Assembly (NCBI GenBank): GCA_043228905.1
Contig: JBHGNT010000007.1
Span: 6,758,001-6,822,000, forward strand
Origin: Azolla caroliniana
Taxonomy: Eukaryota > Polypodiophyta
Direction: 5' to 3'
Length of the DNA: 64,000 bases
In this document: positions 1 through 10,639 of the stretch, piece after piece
Layout: every line of letters begins with the position of its first letter
Numbering within the stretch: the stretch's first letter is position 1
Translations under genes and position numbers: made by a program
The notes under the pieces: generated by a model
What the model was told of the DNA's origin: nothing
Database searches by the model: none
The model's input: the letters and a program-made list of their open reading frames with translations, nothing else

Positions 1-1369
1 GAGGGTGTTCGGTAGCCTTGTGTATGTGCATGTACCGAAGGAAAAAAGGAGGAAGCTGGACGCAAAGGCCGAGAAATGCATCTTGGTCGGTTACTCGGAC
101 GAGCAGAAGGGTTTTAAGTGCTATAACCCTCGCACCAAACAAGCGTGTGTTAGCCGCGACGTTGTGTTTGACGAGTCCGCGTCCTGGTACCAGCCCCCGA
201 CTTCGAAACCCGACTCCAATCTGAGCTCTGACGATGAGGTCATCGAGGCCGAGATGCCTCCGGATGAGCCCGAAATCGAGATTCGCGAAGAGAGTCCGAT
301 TTCACTCCGTTTAAGTGGACCGATTGGACGACTGAGTCGGTATGACTAGTCCGATGAAGAGCCGGCGAGTAGTGGAGACTCGGCCGTGCATTCCCCGCGC
401 AGGAAGACGAGGAGATGGCTTACCTGCAAAGAGAAAGGGAAGAAGAAGGTGTCGGATTCCGGCACAGATAGGAACGAGTTAGACCGACGCGAGTCCGACT
501 CTGAGGGAACCGGTGACGGGTCTTTAAAGGTGAAGTCTGCGTCGACCGAGAAGGCCTTGACATCGGTTAATGCGAGATTACGCCGATCTACTCGCCAGAA
601 GAATCCTGTCTTGCGGTTCGGATACAACAAGTACATGGCGCATCACTATGCGTACATGACCCGTGTAGCAGAAGTGCATGAGCCGGAGAGCTACATAGAA
701 GCGGCTAAAGACGCGAATTGGCGTGCCGCGATGGACGAAGAGATGCACGCATTGGCAAAGAACGAGACTTGGGACCTGGTTGACGCACCAAGAGGAGTAA
801 AACCGATTGGGTGTAGGTGGGTGTACAAAGTCAAGTACAAAACTGATGGCTCGGTCAACCGGTACAAGGCTCGGCTAGTGGCAAAGGGCTACGCGCAGAA
901 ACACGGCATCGACTACGATGAGACATTTGCGCCGGTCGTGAAAATGACGACCGTCCGTGTTTTGCTTGCAGTAGCTACGATGAAGGGGTGGCACTTACAT
1001 CAGATGGATGTAAAGAATGCGTTCCTGCAAGGTGACCTTGAGGAACAGGTGTACATGACACAACCCCCCGGATTTTACTCCGGAACGAACTCCTCGGCAG
1101 TATGCCGACTGAAGAAGTCCCTTTATGGACTGAAGCAAGCCCCGCGTGCCTGGAACGCGAAGATTACGCAACAACTGCGTCGAATGGGCTTCGTCACGTC
1201 AAAATCGGACTCTTCCCTATTCATTCAGAAAGGTCGACTCGGACCAGTTAGTATTTTACTATATGTTGATGACTTGGTCATCACCGGCGCCGACCTAGGT
1301 GAAATCGACCGCGTGAAGCTCCAACTTGCGGTATTGTTCGACATGAAGGATCTGGGGGACCTTCATTAC

Positions 1370-2090
1370 TGTTGGGAGACAGGTCCCTCCGGATGGGAAG
1401 GAAGAAGAATAGTGCCGGTGTACAAACTCGGCCGAGGCCGAAACGGTATGAGGAGAACCCGGCTACGGAGAGCCGGATGGTGCAGGCCCGGTATGAACCA
1501 GATGAGGAGTACCCGGCTACGGAGAGCCGGATGGTGCAGGCCCGGTATGAACCGGATGAGGAGTACCCAGCTACGGAGAACCGGATGGTGCAGGCCCCGG
1601 TACGAACCGGAGGAAGAGACATATTCGTAAATATGTTTCTGAGAGCCCATCGAGGCTACATTTGTAAATAGCCGAAAAGTCATATTAGTATAAATATGAC
1701 TTAGGGCAAACTTTTAGTAACTATTGTAGTTGTTGTCATTTTTCTTGTTGGTGCAAGAAAAAGGAGAGAGTGCGTAACTGTACAGAGAGGGAGAGAGAGA
1801 GACGAGGTCGTTGCCTCTATTGTAACCGCCGCCTGTGGCGAAGACTTGTGAGCACGAGGTCGGTGCCTCAGTGAACGCACTGTTGTATATTCCTACATAG
1901 TGACAGTTTGCAGGCTGTGGGCTGCCGTGGTTTTTCCCCTAGTTTGGGGTTTTCCACGTAAACCTCCTCTGTAGTGTGTGTATATCTTCCTCTCCTTTGT
2001 GTCGTGCATTTTATTACCTGTTTTTCTGTGTATGAAAAGAAGCTCGGTTGTGGCCGAGCATTGCGCATAAGGAACTTCCAGTTCCCGTCA
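1370..2090 (+). mobile_element. solo LTR inserted in copia A RT
   Basis: A 721-bp segment starts TGTTGGGAGA and ends CCCGTCA. It is flanked by perfect 5-bp direct repeats ATTAC (1365-1369 and 2091-2095). Removing it and one repeat restores the RT reading frame across the DLHY/FLGIEV junction. TG...CA ends plus a 5-bp duplication identify an LTR left by recombination between the two ends of a former element. A TATA-like box lies at about 1689-1695. Strand is assigned only from the TG...CA ends and TATA direction. The LTR is unrelated by eye to the A/B/C LTRs. Confidence 0.87.
1445..1612 (+). repeat. 54-bp tandem repeat in solo LTR
   Basis: About three head-to-tail copies of a 54-bp unit (starts near 1445, 1491 and 1545; the first is shortened) containing CGGAGAGCCGGATGGTGCAG. 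The unit is divisible by three, so all copies read in one frame as an 18-residue repeat, but no other coding signal is present. Position upstream of the TATA-like box suggests U3 enhancer repeats (inference). Confidence 0.8.
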
Positions 2091-2950
2091 ATTACTTCCT
2101 CGGGATCGAAGTGATCCGTACCCCCGAGGGCATATTGATCAGCCAACGTCATTAAGTGCTGAGTATGCTCTTCAAATTCGGGATGGCCAACTGTAAGTCC
2201 GTCTCGACTCCTCTGGACAGAACCGTCAAGCTTCGTCCTGATACGGGAAAGGTATGCGACCCGACGAGGTTCCAACAAATTATCGGAAGCCTCATATACT
2301 TGACCATCACCCGACCCGACCTCAGTTATCCGGTCGGAGTGATCAGTTAGTTCATGGCGCGACCTATCGAGGAGCACCTTCAGTGTGCACAACGCATACT
2401 TCGGTATGTCAATGGCACTAAGGACCGGGGACTGCTATATCGGACCGGTGCAGCCGCGCAGTTAGTCGGCTACACCGATGCTGATTGGGTTAGCAACGCC
2501 GCCGATCGCCGATCCACGTTCGGATACGCGTTCTCCCTCGGGAGTGCCGCGATCGCGTGGAGCAGTAAGAAGCAGCCGACAGTTGCACTGTCGAGCACCG
2601 AAGCTGAGTACCGAGGAGCGGCTGTCGCGACATGCGAAGCCATATGGTTGAGGCGGCTACTTAAGGACCTGCAAGCGGAGGTGTCAGATCCGACGACGAT
2701 CTACTGCGACAACCTTAGCAACATCTAGCTCGCGAAAAACCCCGTTTTCCACGCACGGACCAAGCACATTGAGGTGCACTACCATTTCGTCCGTGAGCAT
2801 GTCCTTTCCGGTGAAGTCGAACTTCAATACGTTCCGACGGATCGACAGACTGCCGATATCTTCACCAAGCCTCTTGGTCTGGACAAGTTGTGGCAATTCT
2901 CGGGTGCGCTCGGATTGCATCACCTCGACGTGCCAAACTTGAGGGGGAGA

Positions 2951-3453
2951 ACAATCCCGAACGACCAAGCAAGGTAGCAGGAATGGAGCGAAGACCGCGA
3001 CACCGAGTCGGTTGACTCGGTTGTCGAGTTCGACTTCGGATCGGCTGAAGAAGCCGAGGGTGGACCCGCAGAAAAGAAGGGGGGAACAGCCGAAGGAGAG
3101 AGCCGAAGCCAACAACGCATGGGGAAGATGACATCATCAAGGGCGAGAAGACCGGAGACAAGTTAGCGACAACCAACTCGGACGAGAGCGAAAACCGATC
3201 GGAGGTAGCCGAGTCGGTTCAGATGTTTGATTCAGATACGTTGAATCAACCGAGGCCCAAACGGAAGAAAAGGCAGCAGGAGAAGCGTCAACACCGCAAC
3301 AATAGAAGAGCTGATAAGGGCCACATGAGCGGACAAGCCAACCGGAAGGGTCGAAGCGCGCAGAGTCGAACAGGTCGAGGAGCGCGAGCGAGGCGTGAAG
3401 CTAGGAGGAACCGGAGCTATGAGCCCAAAGATCCCGAAGAGCCTCAAGTTGAG
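2951..3453 (+). pseudogene. extra pol tail of copia A (degenerate)
   Basis: Copia pol normally ends a few residues after RNase H, where the polypurine tract begins. Here 516 bp separate a first tract (2938-2949) from the second (3454-3465). The piece EFDFGSAEEAEG (near 3015-3060) matches EFDFGSPAEEAEG in the intact tail of element C, so the module is shared. Frames are broken. A basic stretch follows at 3223-3471, rich in R, K and Q. Function unknown. Confidence 0.6.
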
Positions 3454-3465
3454 CTTGAGGGGGAG
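3454..3465 (+). promoter_or_regulatory. polypurine tract of copia A
   Basis: CTTGAGGGGGAG sits immediately upstream of the 3' LTR start TGTTGAG at 3466, the expected place for the plus-strand primer of LTR elements. The identical 12-mer occurs at 2938-2949. Confidence 0.8.
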
Positions 3466-3908
3466 TGTTGAGAGACAAGCTCAACATCAGCCGGATCGGC
3501 TGAAGAAGCCGAGGACCGGATCGGTTGGGACCGATCGGTTAGGCCGAATGCGTAAACCGGTACGCAGACCGGTGCGTAGGTAGGGCCGGATCGGTGTGTA
3601 AACCGAGAGGCCGTTAGGAAAGATATTCCGTGAGGAATATATTTGGGAGTTAGTGTAGGTGCTCTGAATGAGCATTGAAGTACTGTCAGTACTTCTGTCA
3701 GTCCTTCTAGGACTTGTATAAAAGTGTTCATTGAACACACATATGTATAGAGTGGTGAATAGAGTGTTGAATATACTTCTTGTCATTTTCCTCTCTCATT
3801 CTCTCTGTCTCTCCCGCGTATACTGTGTAAGCTCAAGCTCTCCATTAAACCTGAGTTTTCATCCATCTGTTCGGTCTTCATACTTGCTTCCGCACGCTAC
3901 TTTCTACA
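3466..3908 (+). repeat. 3' LTR of copia A
   Basis: 443 bp, beginning TGTTGAGAGA right after the polypurine tract and ending TTCTACA. It is similar in layout to the B and C LTRs, with paired repeats of CCGGATCGG type near the start. TATA box TATAAAAG lies at 3717-3724. The 3' boundary is set by the first base of resumed element-B coding sequence. Confidence 0.85.
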
Positions 3909-5785
3909 TGCGCCATGTACTCATTGTATCCGTACCGCGTGACGGGATCCTTCTGGCGGGTTGACCGGCGTAACTCACCGTTACCCGGTTTAAGGCCTTT
4001 CTTGGCCGGTTCGGTCTTCATTGCCGAAGATCCACCTTTCTCCTTGCCGGAGTCCGATGCACACCGATCCGACTCATCATTGCCGGTTTCAAATTCCGAC
4101 ATCTTTTTCTTCCCTTTCTCTTTGCGTGTGAACCGTCTCCTCGGTTCCTTGCGCGGGGAGAGCACGACAGAGTCTCCACTACTCACTGGTTCCTCATCGG
4201 ACTGGTCAGATTGACTCAGTCTCTCGTTCGGCCCGCTCAACCGAAACAATTCCGGACTCTCATCCTGAGTCCACGTTTCATCATCATCTACCTGGGCCGG
4301 TTCAGGCGCACTAGCCTCATCCTCTGGCATCGGATCGGATTCGGAAGTCGGAGCCACTAAGGAGTACCACCATGCCGATTCATCAAACTCGACATTTCGA
4401 CAAACTCAGACCTGCTTTGTCCGAGGGTTATAACACTTATAACCCTTTTGCTCTTGAGCATTGCCGACTAGGATGCATTTTTCCGATTTTGCATCCAGCT
4501 TCCTCCGCTTCTCATCCGGTACATGCACATATGCAATGCTACCGAAGATCTTAAGGTGTCTCAAATTCGGCTTGCGCCCGAAATACAACTTGTGAGCTGA
4601 CACCTTGTCACTAATCCAATTCTGGATGTAGACAGCCATTCGGACTGCCTCCGCCTAGTAGAATTTGGGCATGCTCTTCTCCTCCAACATTGTCCTTGTC
4701 ACATCAATAAGCGACCGGTTCTTTCTTTCGGCAACATCGTCCTGTTGCGGTGTGTATCTACAACTGAACTCTCGCCGAATTCCCGTTTGTTGCAGATAAC
4801 TGTTGAATTGGCCGGAAAAGTATTCTTTTCTGCCATCCGATTGCAGGCATTTGATCTTCCTCTCCGATTCCCGTTCCACCATGCTTTGGAGACTCTGGAA
4901 ACACTCGAAGAGTTCACTCTTCCGCTCAATGAGGTAGATCGATGTGTGCCGCGTATAGTCGTCGATGAAGGAGACGAAATATCGACTCTCGCCAAGACTA
5001 ACATTCTGTGTCGGTCCCCACACATCCGAATGGATAAGGTCGAGCTTGTTACAGCTCCGGTTACGTTCAGTAGGGAATGGAAGCCGGTGTTGCTTCCCAA
5101 GTTGGCAGGCTTCACATACTTGGGCCTTCTAGCCACTGAACTTCGGCAAACCGAACACAACTTGTTTCGCTTGCAGGTCTTGAAGCCTCCGGTAGTTGAC
5201 GTGGCCTATCTGCTTGTGCCACAGGTCAATGTCCGATTCGACCTTCTGTCCTTTTGCAAACAGAGCGGTACCGACGTCATTGGTGTCAAGGATAAACATC
5301 CTCCCGTCTTTGCGCCCTTGCGCAATAATCTAGCCCTCTTCCTCGATGAAGCACCCGAGGTGCGTAAACCACACCTGCATCCCTTGGTCGACGATCTGTC
5401 CGACCGACACCAGGTTCTTCGTGATTGTTGGAACATGTAATACGTTCATCAACTTCCCCTTCTGTCCGACGTGGCTCAAAGGGACTTCTCCGACGTGCAC
5501 GATTGGGTGAGGAGTGTCGTCTCCGGTTTCGACTACTCCTGGTTGATCCGGTTTCTCCAAAAAGGAGAACCACTCTTTGTGGCTCGTCATGTTGTTCGAC
5601 GCACTGGAATTAACATACCACACTTCCTCCGATTTGGAAGTGGTCTTCTTCATCGAGTTTGCTTCGTGCTTCATCACCAAGGCTGGCCCGTTACCGTTCT
5701 TGGATCCTCTCGATCCTTTCGCGTAGTGCGAGCTTTGCCGGTCATCCTTGCCGACCTTGTCGTATCTGGATTTGTCAAATACCAT
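3909..5785 (-). pseudogene. copia B protease-integrase (broken)
   Basis: Read on the minus strand. Protease lies around 5600 (YVNSSASNNMTSHKEW; the DSG catalytic triplet seen in C is NSS here, so the active site is lost). The integrase core spans 5023-4655 (SFIDDYTRH, QSDGRKEYFSGQ). The integrase C-terminus is at 4639-4406, and an acidic linker (4357-3909) leads toward RT. At least three frame breaks separate these pieces. Confidence 0.82.
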
Positions 5786-6600
5786 CCGATTTGTCCGACG
5801 TCAAATACCAGCATTCCGTTGCAGTCTTCTCTTGTCGTCTTCCGGTGCCGCCATGACTCCCCCTGCTCCCGGAGGGTCTGGAACTGTTGTCGGCACGTTC
5901 TCTGTGCCTTTGTTCCTGGTCTTGCCGGCCACCTCCATTGCGTGCTGACCCGCCTCGTCCACCACGCCCACGGGACCAATCCGCTTCCGTGTATAGCATC
6001 TGATTGTCAATGGGTGCGCTATTTGACGCATCAGCGTGGTTCTCCTCTACAAGGAGCATCGACTGTAAGTCGAAAAATGACGGCGTATTATCCCTTGTAC
6101 ATACCGCCGTTCGGAACGCTCTGAACTTAGACGCCAGGCCCCCAAGACAGACATGTACCATCTCGTCTTCCTCTACGCTAATGTTGATAGAGGCAAGCGA
6201 GTCACATATCTCTTTGATCCGGGCCGTGTAATCCGCCACCGACATGTCCTTCTGTCGGACGTTGCTCAACTCCTGTCAGAGTTGCAGCTTCCGGGCTGTA
6301 GTGCTCGTGGCGAAAGCCTTCTTCAGGTTTCCCCAAGCCTCCTTCGGCGTCTTGGCATCACAGATGTGGCTCAGCAGCTGGTCTCCGACACTGGACGCGA
6401 AGCAGTACATCACTTTGCTTGTCGATTGTTCCCACATTGGGAAATCCTTATGTGCCGCATCAGGTGCTGTTTCGTTGGCTCCTTCGACGAAACTCTAGTA
6501 GCCATGCCCAAGCAGGTACTAGTGCATCTTGTACGACCAAGATGCGTAGTTGGATCTGTCGAGTTTCTCCACATGGAGCGAGCTAGCCATTCCTCTATCC
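5775..6600 (-). pseudogene. copia B gag (broken)
   Basis: Minus-strand frame 6269-5775 contains the copia Gag core (SVADYTARIKEICDSLASI, then VCLGGLASKFRAFRTAV, FFDLQSMLLVEENHA) and a Gly/Arg-rich linker. Upstream (6270-6600) the N-terminal part is out of frame. The CCHC knuckle intact in C is truncated here after ECWY. Confidence 0.8.
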
Positions 6601-6682
6601 TTCACTTCTCTGTCTGTTGTTCTTACGACTTGTTAGGGTTTGCTTTCAAGTGTTTGTCGGCTGCAGAGGTTCTCAACCCTCG

Positions 6683-6695
6683 CGCTCTGATACCA
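6683..6695 (-). promoter_or_regulatory. tRNA-Met primer-binding site of copia B
   Basis: On the minus strand TGGTATCAGAGCG directly follows the LTR. It is complementary to the 3' end of plant initiator tRNA-Met, the usual copia minus-strand primer. Confidence 0.88.
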
Positions 6696-7109
6696 TGAAA
6701 ACGATTACTTGCGGAAGCGTTAGAAAACAGAGAAATCAGAGAATACACAGAGTACACGGGAGAGACAGAGAGAACAGAACTTAAAAGCTATGTTCAAAAC
6801 AATATAAACACTCTGTATTTACAATTGTGCTCAGTAGCACTATTTATACAAGTCCTCATGGGACTCACAAAAGTACCACGTACTTCAATGCTCACACGAG
6901 CATCTGACACTTACTACGAGACTATAACTGCCTAGTAGTCTAAACTAATACTAGGCTTCTGGTTACCAATTGGATCCGGCTAACCGGCTCCCCAGCTCAC
7001 CGACTCTGTTGCTTGCTGGCTCTGTTGCTCACCGGCTTACCGATCCGTCTCGCTCACCGGCTCAGGCATATCCAGCTGATCCGGCTCCAGTTGAGCTTGC
7101 CGCTCAACA
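6696..7109 (-). repeat. 5' LTR of copia B
   Basis: 414 bp. On the plus strand it runs from TGAAAACG to CCGCTCAACA and matches the C LTRs throughout (TATA in minus orientation near 6840, the CTTGCCGCTCAACA end). Its start nucleotides differ slightly from the C copies. Confidence 0.85.
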
Positions 7110-7116
7110 AAGTATA

Positions 7117-7118
7117 TA

Positions 7119-7146
<28 letters not shown>
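7117..7146. repeat. (GA)n microsatellite
   Basis: Uninterrupted AG dinucleotides, about 13 units, just beyond the end of LTR B. Confidence 0.9.
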
Positions 7147-7149
<3 letters not shown>

Positions 7150-7162
7150 GAGGAGAGATAGA

Positions 7163-7242
7163 CCAGATGGATGTAGCTCAGTTGGTAAGGTTGCCCAATA
7201 GAGACTAGTTGGTCATGGGTTTAACCCCCACATTCCACAGTG
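7163..7242 (+). repeat. tRNA-derived (SINE-like) head
   Basis: TGTAGCTCAGTTGGTAAGG resembles a tRNA D-arm/A box. About 40 nt on, GGGTTTAACCCC occupies the B-box position but is degenerate. No clean acceptor stem, so this is not called a functional tRNA. Confidence 0.5.
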
Positions 7243-7294
7243 TAGTGACATTTAGTGAAATAGAGATATATATGAAGTATATAATAGAGAGGTG

Positions 7295-7368
7295 AGGAAA
7301 TTAGGTTTCGAACCCAAGACACAAAGCTTGTAGTGTTATCGATTTACCACTAGGGTAAGCTAACTACG
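7295..7368 (-). repeat. tRNA-derived (SINE-like) head, minus strand
   Basis: On the minus strand a TTACCCTAGTGGTAA A-box-like stretch is followed by GGGTTCGAAACC, a good B box, at tRNA-like spacing. No full cloverleaf. Confidence 0.5.
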
Positions 7369-7379
7369 ATAACAATAAA

Positions 7380-7383
7380 AAAA

Positions 7384-7422
<39 letters not shown>

Positions 7423-7554
7423 GAGTAAGTACAAGAATAACTATGAGGCTTGAGACTGGCGTTGAACCGATTTGTATTACAATATGTAGTCTAATGATAA
7501 AGGCTTGACCCATGTAACATAAGGTTATGGTTCGAATCTTGCTATATCATGACA
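7380..7554 (-). repeat. shrunken LTR of the Ty3 family G
   Basis: The minus strand matches both ends of the G LTR (44704-45126). One end is TGTCATGATAT with the tRNA-like module; the other holds the ACTGGCGTTGAACCGATTT block and the GAAGAG border. About 150 bp of the LTR middle are missing. An (AT)n run at 7385-7419 has expanded where the intact LTR has only a short TATATATT. Shows the family has been resident for a long time. Confidence 0.75.
7385..7419. repeat. (AT)n microsatellite
   Basis: Some 17 AT units within the shrunken LTR. Confidence 0.9.
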
Positions 7555-8424
7555 CTCAATTTACAATGCATGTAAAAATTTTCTAACACACTCACAAGAG
7601 TTTGAGCATCATCTATTTACAATGCATATAAAAGTTTTCTAACACACGCAAGAGTTTGAGCATCTTCTAAAGTATTTGCAAGAAAACACAATATCATTTG
7701 AATGTAACAAAAGTATGATAACTACATTTACAATGGTAACTTCTTCAACATTTATACTAGTAATTTCATATACTCAAGCTTCTAGGATCATCATAATTCA
7801 TGACTCAAACTAAAGGTTAATAAATGTTTTTGAAAGGGAGTTTTCACTCCCTTTGTTTTCGTAATACTTTTTGAACCTAAAATGACATGAATAATCAACT
7901 CACTTTCCAAGTAGATTGTCTAGTGCTTCCATGTAGTTAACGTAACATGTCCTCTTGAGGTATGACAATGTACCTTGAGATATCATTATCGATCTAATGT
8001 GGGGGTGTATGTGTCACAGTGATCACATACATGAGTGTATGGGGTTAGAGAAATATCCATGTAGATGAGTCGTTAGTATGGAGTATGAGTTTTTAAGAAG
8101 GTGCGACATTGTAAGAGTGTCAGCCAAGTGTGAAAAATATCTAAGTAAATGAGTGTTTATGTGATGATGTTATTTATTTCAGTGTGTCTATGTAAGAGTG
8201 AGTGCATCCATGGATGACTAAAAAGTTTAGATGCATATGGACTCTACACCAAACCCACACATAGTTGAGAGAGAGAGAGAGACTACAAGGGGTTGACTAC
8301 CATTAGGTCTTGCATTGGATACTATTGGAAGCATAGAACGTAATAAACGTTTTCATGCAAGCATTTAAACGTTTGAAAAGGGAAAAATGTGTGCTCGTTT
8401 TTCTTGTTTTTTTCATTTATTATC

Positions 8425-8820
8425 ATTACAAATCAGTTCACCCGAGTGGTAAGTTGTCATGGTATTGTTGTTTATGTGTTGGGTCCAACTTCCAGTTTTC
8501 TCATCTCCCTCTCGTTTAGTGTCATATCATAGCAAATAACAAATTTTTTTGTTAATCTGATATTAGTTTTTCGCTTTCTTTTAATATTATTATAATTTAG
8601 CTCAATCTGGTGGTAAGTTGTCATGCTACTATTGCTTATGTCTTGGGTTCAATTCCCAATTTTCATATCCTCTTGTTAGTGTCATGTGATGGCAAAATTT
8701 TATGTTTGTGTCATGTTCCTTTTTTATCTTTCTTTGTTATTAGAAGTTAGCTCGCCCTAGTGGTAAGTTGTTATGCTACTACTGCCTATGTCGTGTTTTC
8801 TTCATATTCTTGAATATACA
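8425..8820 (+). repeat. three tandem tRNA-derived SINE heads
   Basis: Three similar units start near 8433, 8598 and 8748. Each has an A-box region of the form AGYTCxxxCYxGTGGTAAGTTGT followed by a matching TATG-rich spacer. The first two keep B-box-like GGGTCCAAC and GGGTTCAATTCC; the third has lost it. Layout resembles heads of Au-type plant SINEs (family name is inference). Confidence 0.55.
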
Positions 8821-8928
8821 TTTTATGAGTTTTTGAACGTTTGATTATAATTTATAATGACATATTATGATTCAATCTCTATAGTTCATACTCATTGTTT
8901 TGTAAAGTTCTAAAGTGAGAAGGATAGA

Positions 8929-9050
8929 GATGTCTTGATTCTTAAGAAGCATCCCAAAGGTATGCATGTAATACAATGCAAATATTGCAACCATACTTAT
9001 GTTGGTGGTTCACAATGGATTAGAGTCCACTTATTAGGATTGAGAGTGAA
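8929..9050 (+). pseudogene. BED zinc-finger scrap (hAT-like)
   Basis: A short frame reads MHVIQCKYCNHTYVGG, and 13 codons after the second cysteine has VHLLGLR. This is the C-x2-C...H-L spacing of BED fingers in plant hAT transposases. No transposase body follows. It could be chance; the match rests on about 40 residues. Confidence 0.4.
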
Positions 9051-9059
9051 TCAATATAT

Positions 9060-10639
9060 AATATAGACCATAGTCAATCCAATTGAACTTGTCAATCCAA
9101 TCCAACTTCGAGATGATTTACCATACACGTTTGATTGAATCATTCTCGAATGTGAATGCACATATGATATGTATGGTTCATTCTATGATTGGAAGTATAA
9201 GTTTTACTTCCTAACACCACCATAATATCAAATTCTTGACTACAACATCAACATATATCATGTACTTTGAAAAATCCGAGTTAGGCATACATCATCATTA
9301 CATGGCTAGTTGAGATTACTATTGGGTGATCCTCAAATGTTGTGGAGAGACTTGATTGTTGACAGTTGTCGTGTGAGTTGTCAAATAAATAGTAGTGTGC
9401 AAAATTAAAGAAGAGAGATTTAGAAGCAAAAATTTATTGTAATTGTAGAAAATAAAAAAAGACTTGAAGTCAAATCCATCATAACACATTCTTTATGTTT
9501 ATATTATTATAAACCTTCCTCGACAACCCATATTTTGATTATTTCGTGTTTAGCTTTTGGAAAAGTGAGCATTAAACTTGGGATCAAATTTCAAACTTTT
9601 AAATAGGTGTTAACTAATCCAAACACTCTTTCTACCTTCTACAAGGTTTTGTATAACCTTGTGAGTTGTTTTTGTTCGGAAAAGTTGTGCATAGCTTGGG
9701 TATTATTTTCAAAGGAAGGACCGCCCCATGAAATACTACATAAAAACATAATGAGAAGTGTCCTTTCCATTTTATAAAATATATTTGTATTTGTGATTTA
9801 ACACCATAACATATAAGTATGAGAGAGCAAGGGTGTGGATGTAGGTCTTTGAGTAAAGGTTGTTCATTGAAGAAAATAAGGGGATCAACAAAAATATGGC
9901 CTACCATCATGTAAACTTGTCCACAAAAGGACGAGGAGGAAGACAACAATATCCTTGATATTTGCATCAATATCAAACAATACCAATGATTAATTGTTTA
10001 ACATTGGAAATTTTATCATATGGCATATGAGATGTGAGGGATCAAAGAAGAGTATGAGTAGCTACCCACAAATGTCAATATTCATTAGATAAATTAAGAA
10101 AAGTATAAAAACTAAGATGAGTCAAGTAATGATTGGATGAGTTTGTTTGGTTGCCATTGACGTATGAAATAGAATAAAGCAAAGACGTGTAGGCATATGC
10201 CGAATTATGAATATTCATCAATAAGCTGAGCAAAGTAACCAACTAACTAAAGTTGGTTAATAAATCTAGATTAATAATTGGATATATCCATATGGTTGCC
10301 TTTTAAAATGTGAGCCACTTGCTAACAATTTGACATGGTTTTGTAGAATAAAGTAAAAAGGCTTTCTTGTCAACTCCACCCAATTTTAAGTTGCATAATA
10401 CCACTTTTATGATATCAATACTGATATTAAGTGGCTAGCATCTGAGAATAAGGGGCAAGTAAATATGTGTTACTAAAAGAGAATATTTCCATGAAGGTCA
10501 AGGGAAGGACCATCAAATTTTGATTGTTCATTGCCACAACAAATTCTTAAGCCTATTGGAGGATTTCTTTCAGGATTTAACAGAAATGCTACCAACAAAA
10601 GACAACGATACGTCAACTTCAAAAGTGAATAGATTGGAA
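9060..10639. other. intergenic, nothing recognised
   Basis: AT-rich sequence. The largest frame (9632-9976, minus) has no recognisable motif and no splice context. Confidence 0.6.

Larger units (their letters stand above)
1..2950 (+). pseudogene. copia A pol: integrase C-term, RT, RNase H (broken)
   Basis: The frame opens in the integrase C-terminal region (GYSDEQKGFKCYN, then VVFDESASWY), stops at 347-349, and resumes through RVT_2: NWRAAMDEEM, the YKARLVAKGYAQ block, QMDVKNAFLQG, YGLKQAPRAW and the YVDD catalytic box near 1261. It is split at 1369 by a solo LTR and resumes at 2096 (LGIEVIRTPEG). RNase H follows with YTDADW, SSTEAEY and the C-terminal ADIFTKPLG near 2855-2880. Stops at 347, 2348 and 2726 are each one C-to-T change from a glutamine CAG conserved in sister element C; a further TAA lies near 2154. 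The product would have been the copia polyprotein that copies and integrates the element. Confidence 0.88.
1..3908 (+). mobile_element. Ty1/copia element A (3' part, nested in element B)
   Basis: The 5' LTR, gag and most of integrase lie left of the window. What remains is the integrase C-terminus, reverse transcriptase, RNase H, an extra pol tail, the polypurine tract and the 3' LTR. At 3908/3909 the LTR end abuts element B, whose opposite-strand reading frame is cut between two codons of its conserved MAHHYAYM stretch. A therefore inserted into B; the duplicated target would be about 3909-3913 (TGCGC), but its partner is off-window. A, B and C share LTR and protein sequence and form one family. 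A is dead: it carries at least four stops and a solo-LTR insertion. Confidence 0.9.
3909..7109 (-). mobile_element. Ty1/copia element B (5' part)
   Basis: Minus-strand relative of element C. From right to left it has a 5' LTR (6696-7109), a primer-binding site, gag, protease and integrase, and then breaks at 3909 where element A inserted. Its RT/RNase H half should lie left of the window. Many stops and frameshifts show it is inactive and older than A. Confidence 0.88.

Noticed and set aside
1281-1683. Repeat-encoded Arg/Trp-rich proteins across 1400-1620
   Set aside because: They are translations of the 54-bp LTR repeat in several frames.
7163-7242. Functional tRNA gene
   Set aside because: A and B boxes are present in outline but no acceptor stem or clear anticodon arm.
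8425-8820. CRISPR-like array
   Set aside because: Units are 150-165 bp, imperfect and tRNA-derived; a plant nuclear context.
9632-9976. 114-codon minus-strand frame
   Set aside because: No motif, no neighbours, AT-rich composition; chance length.
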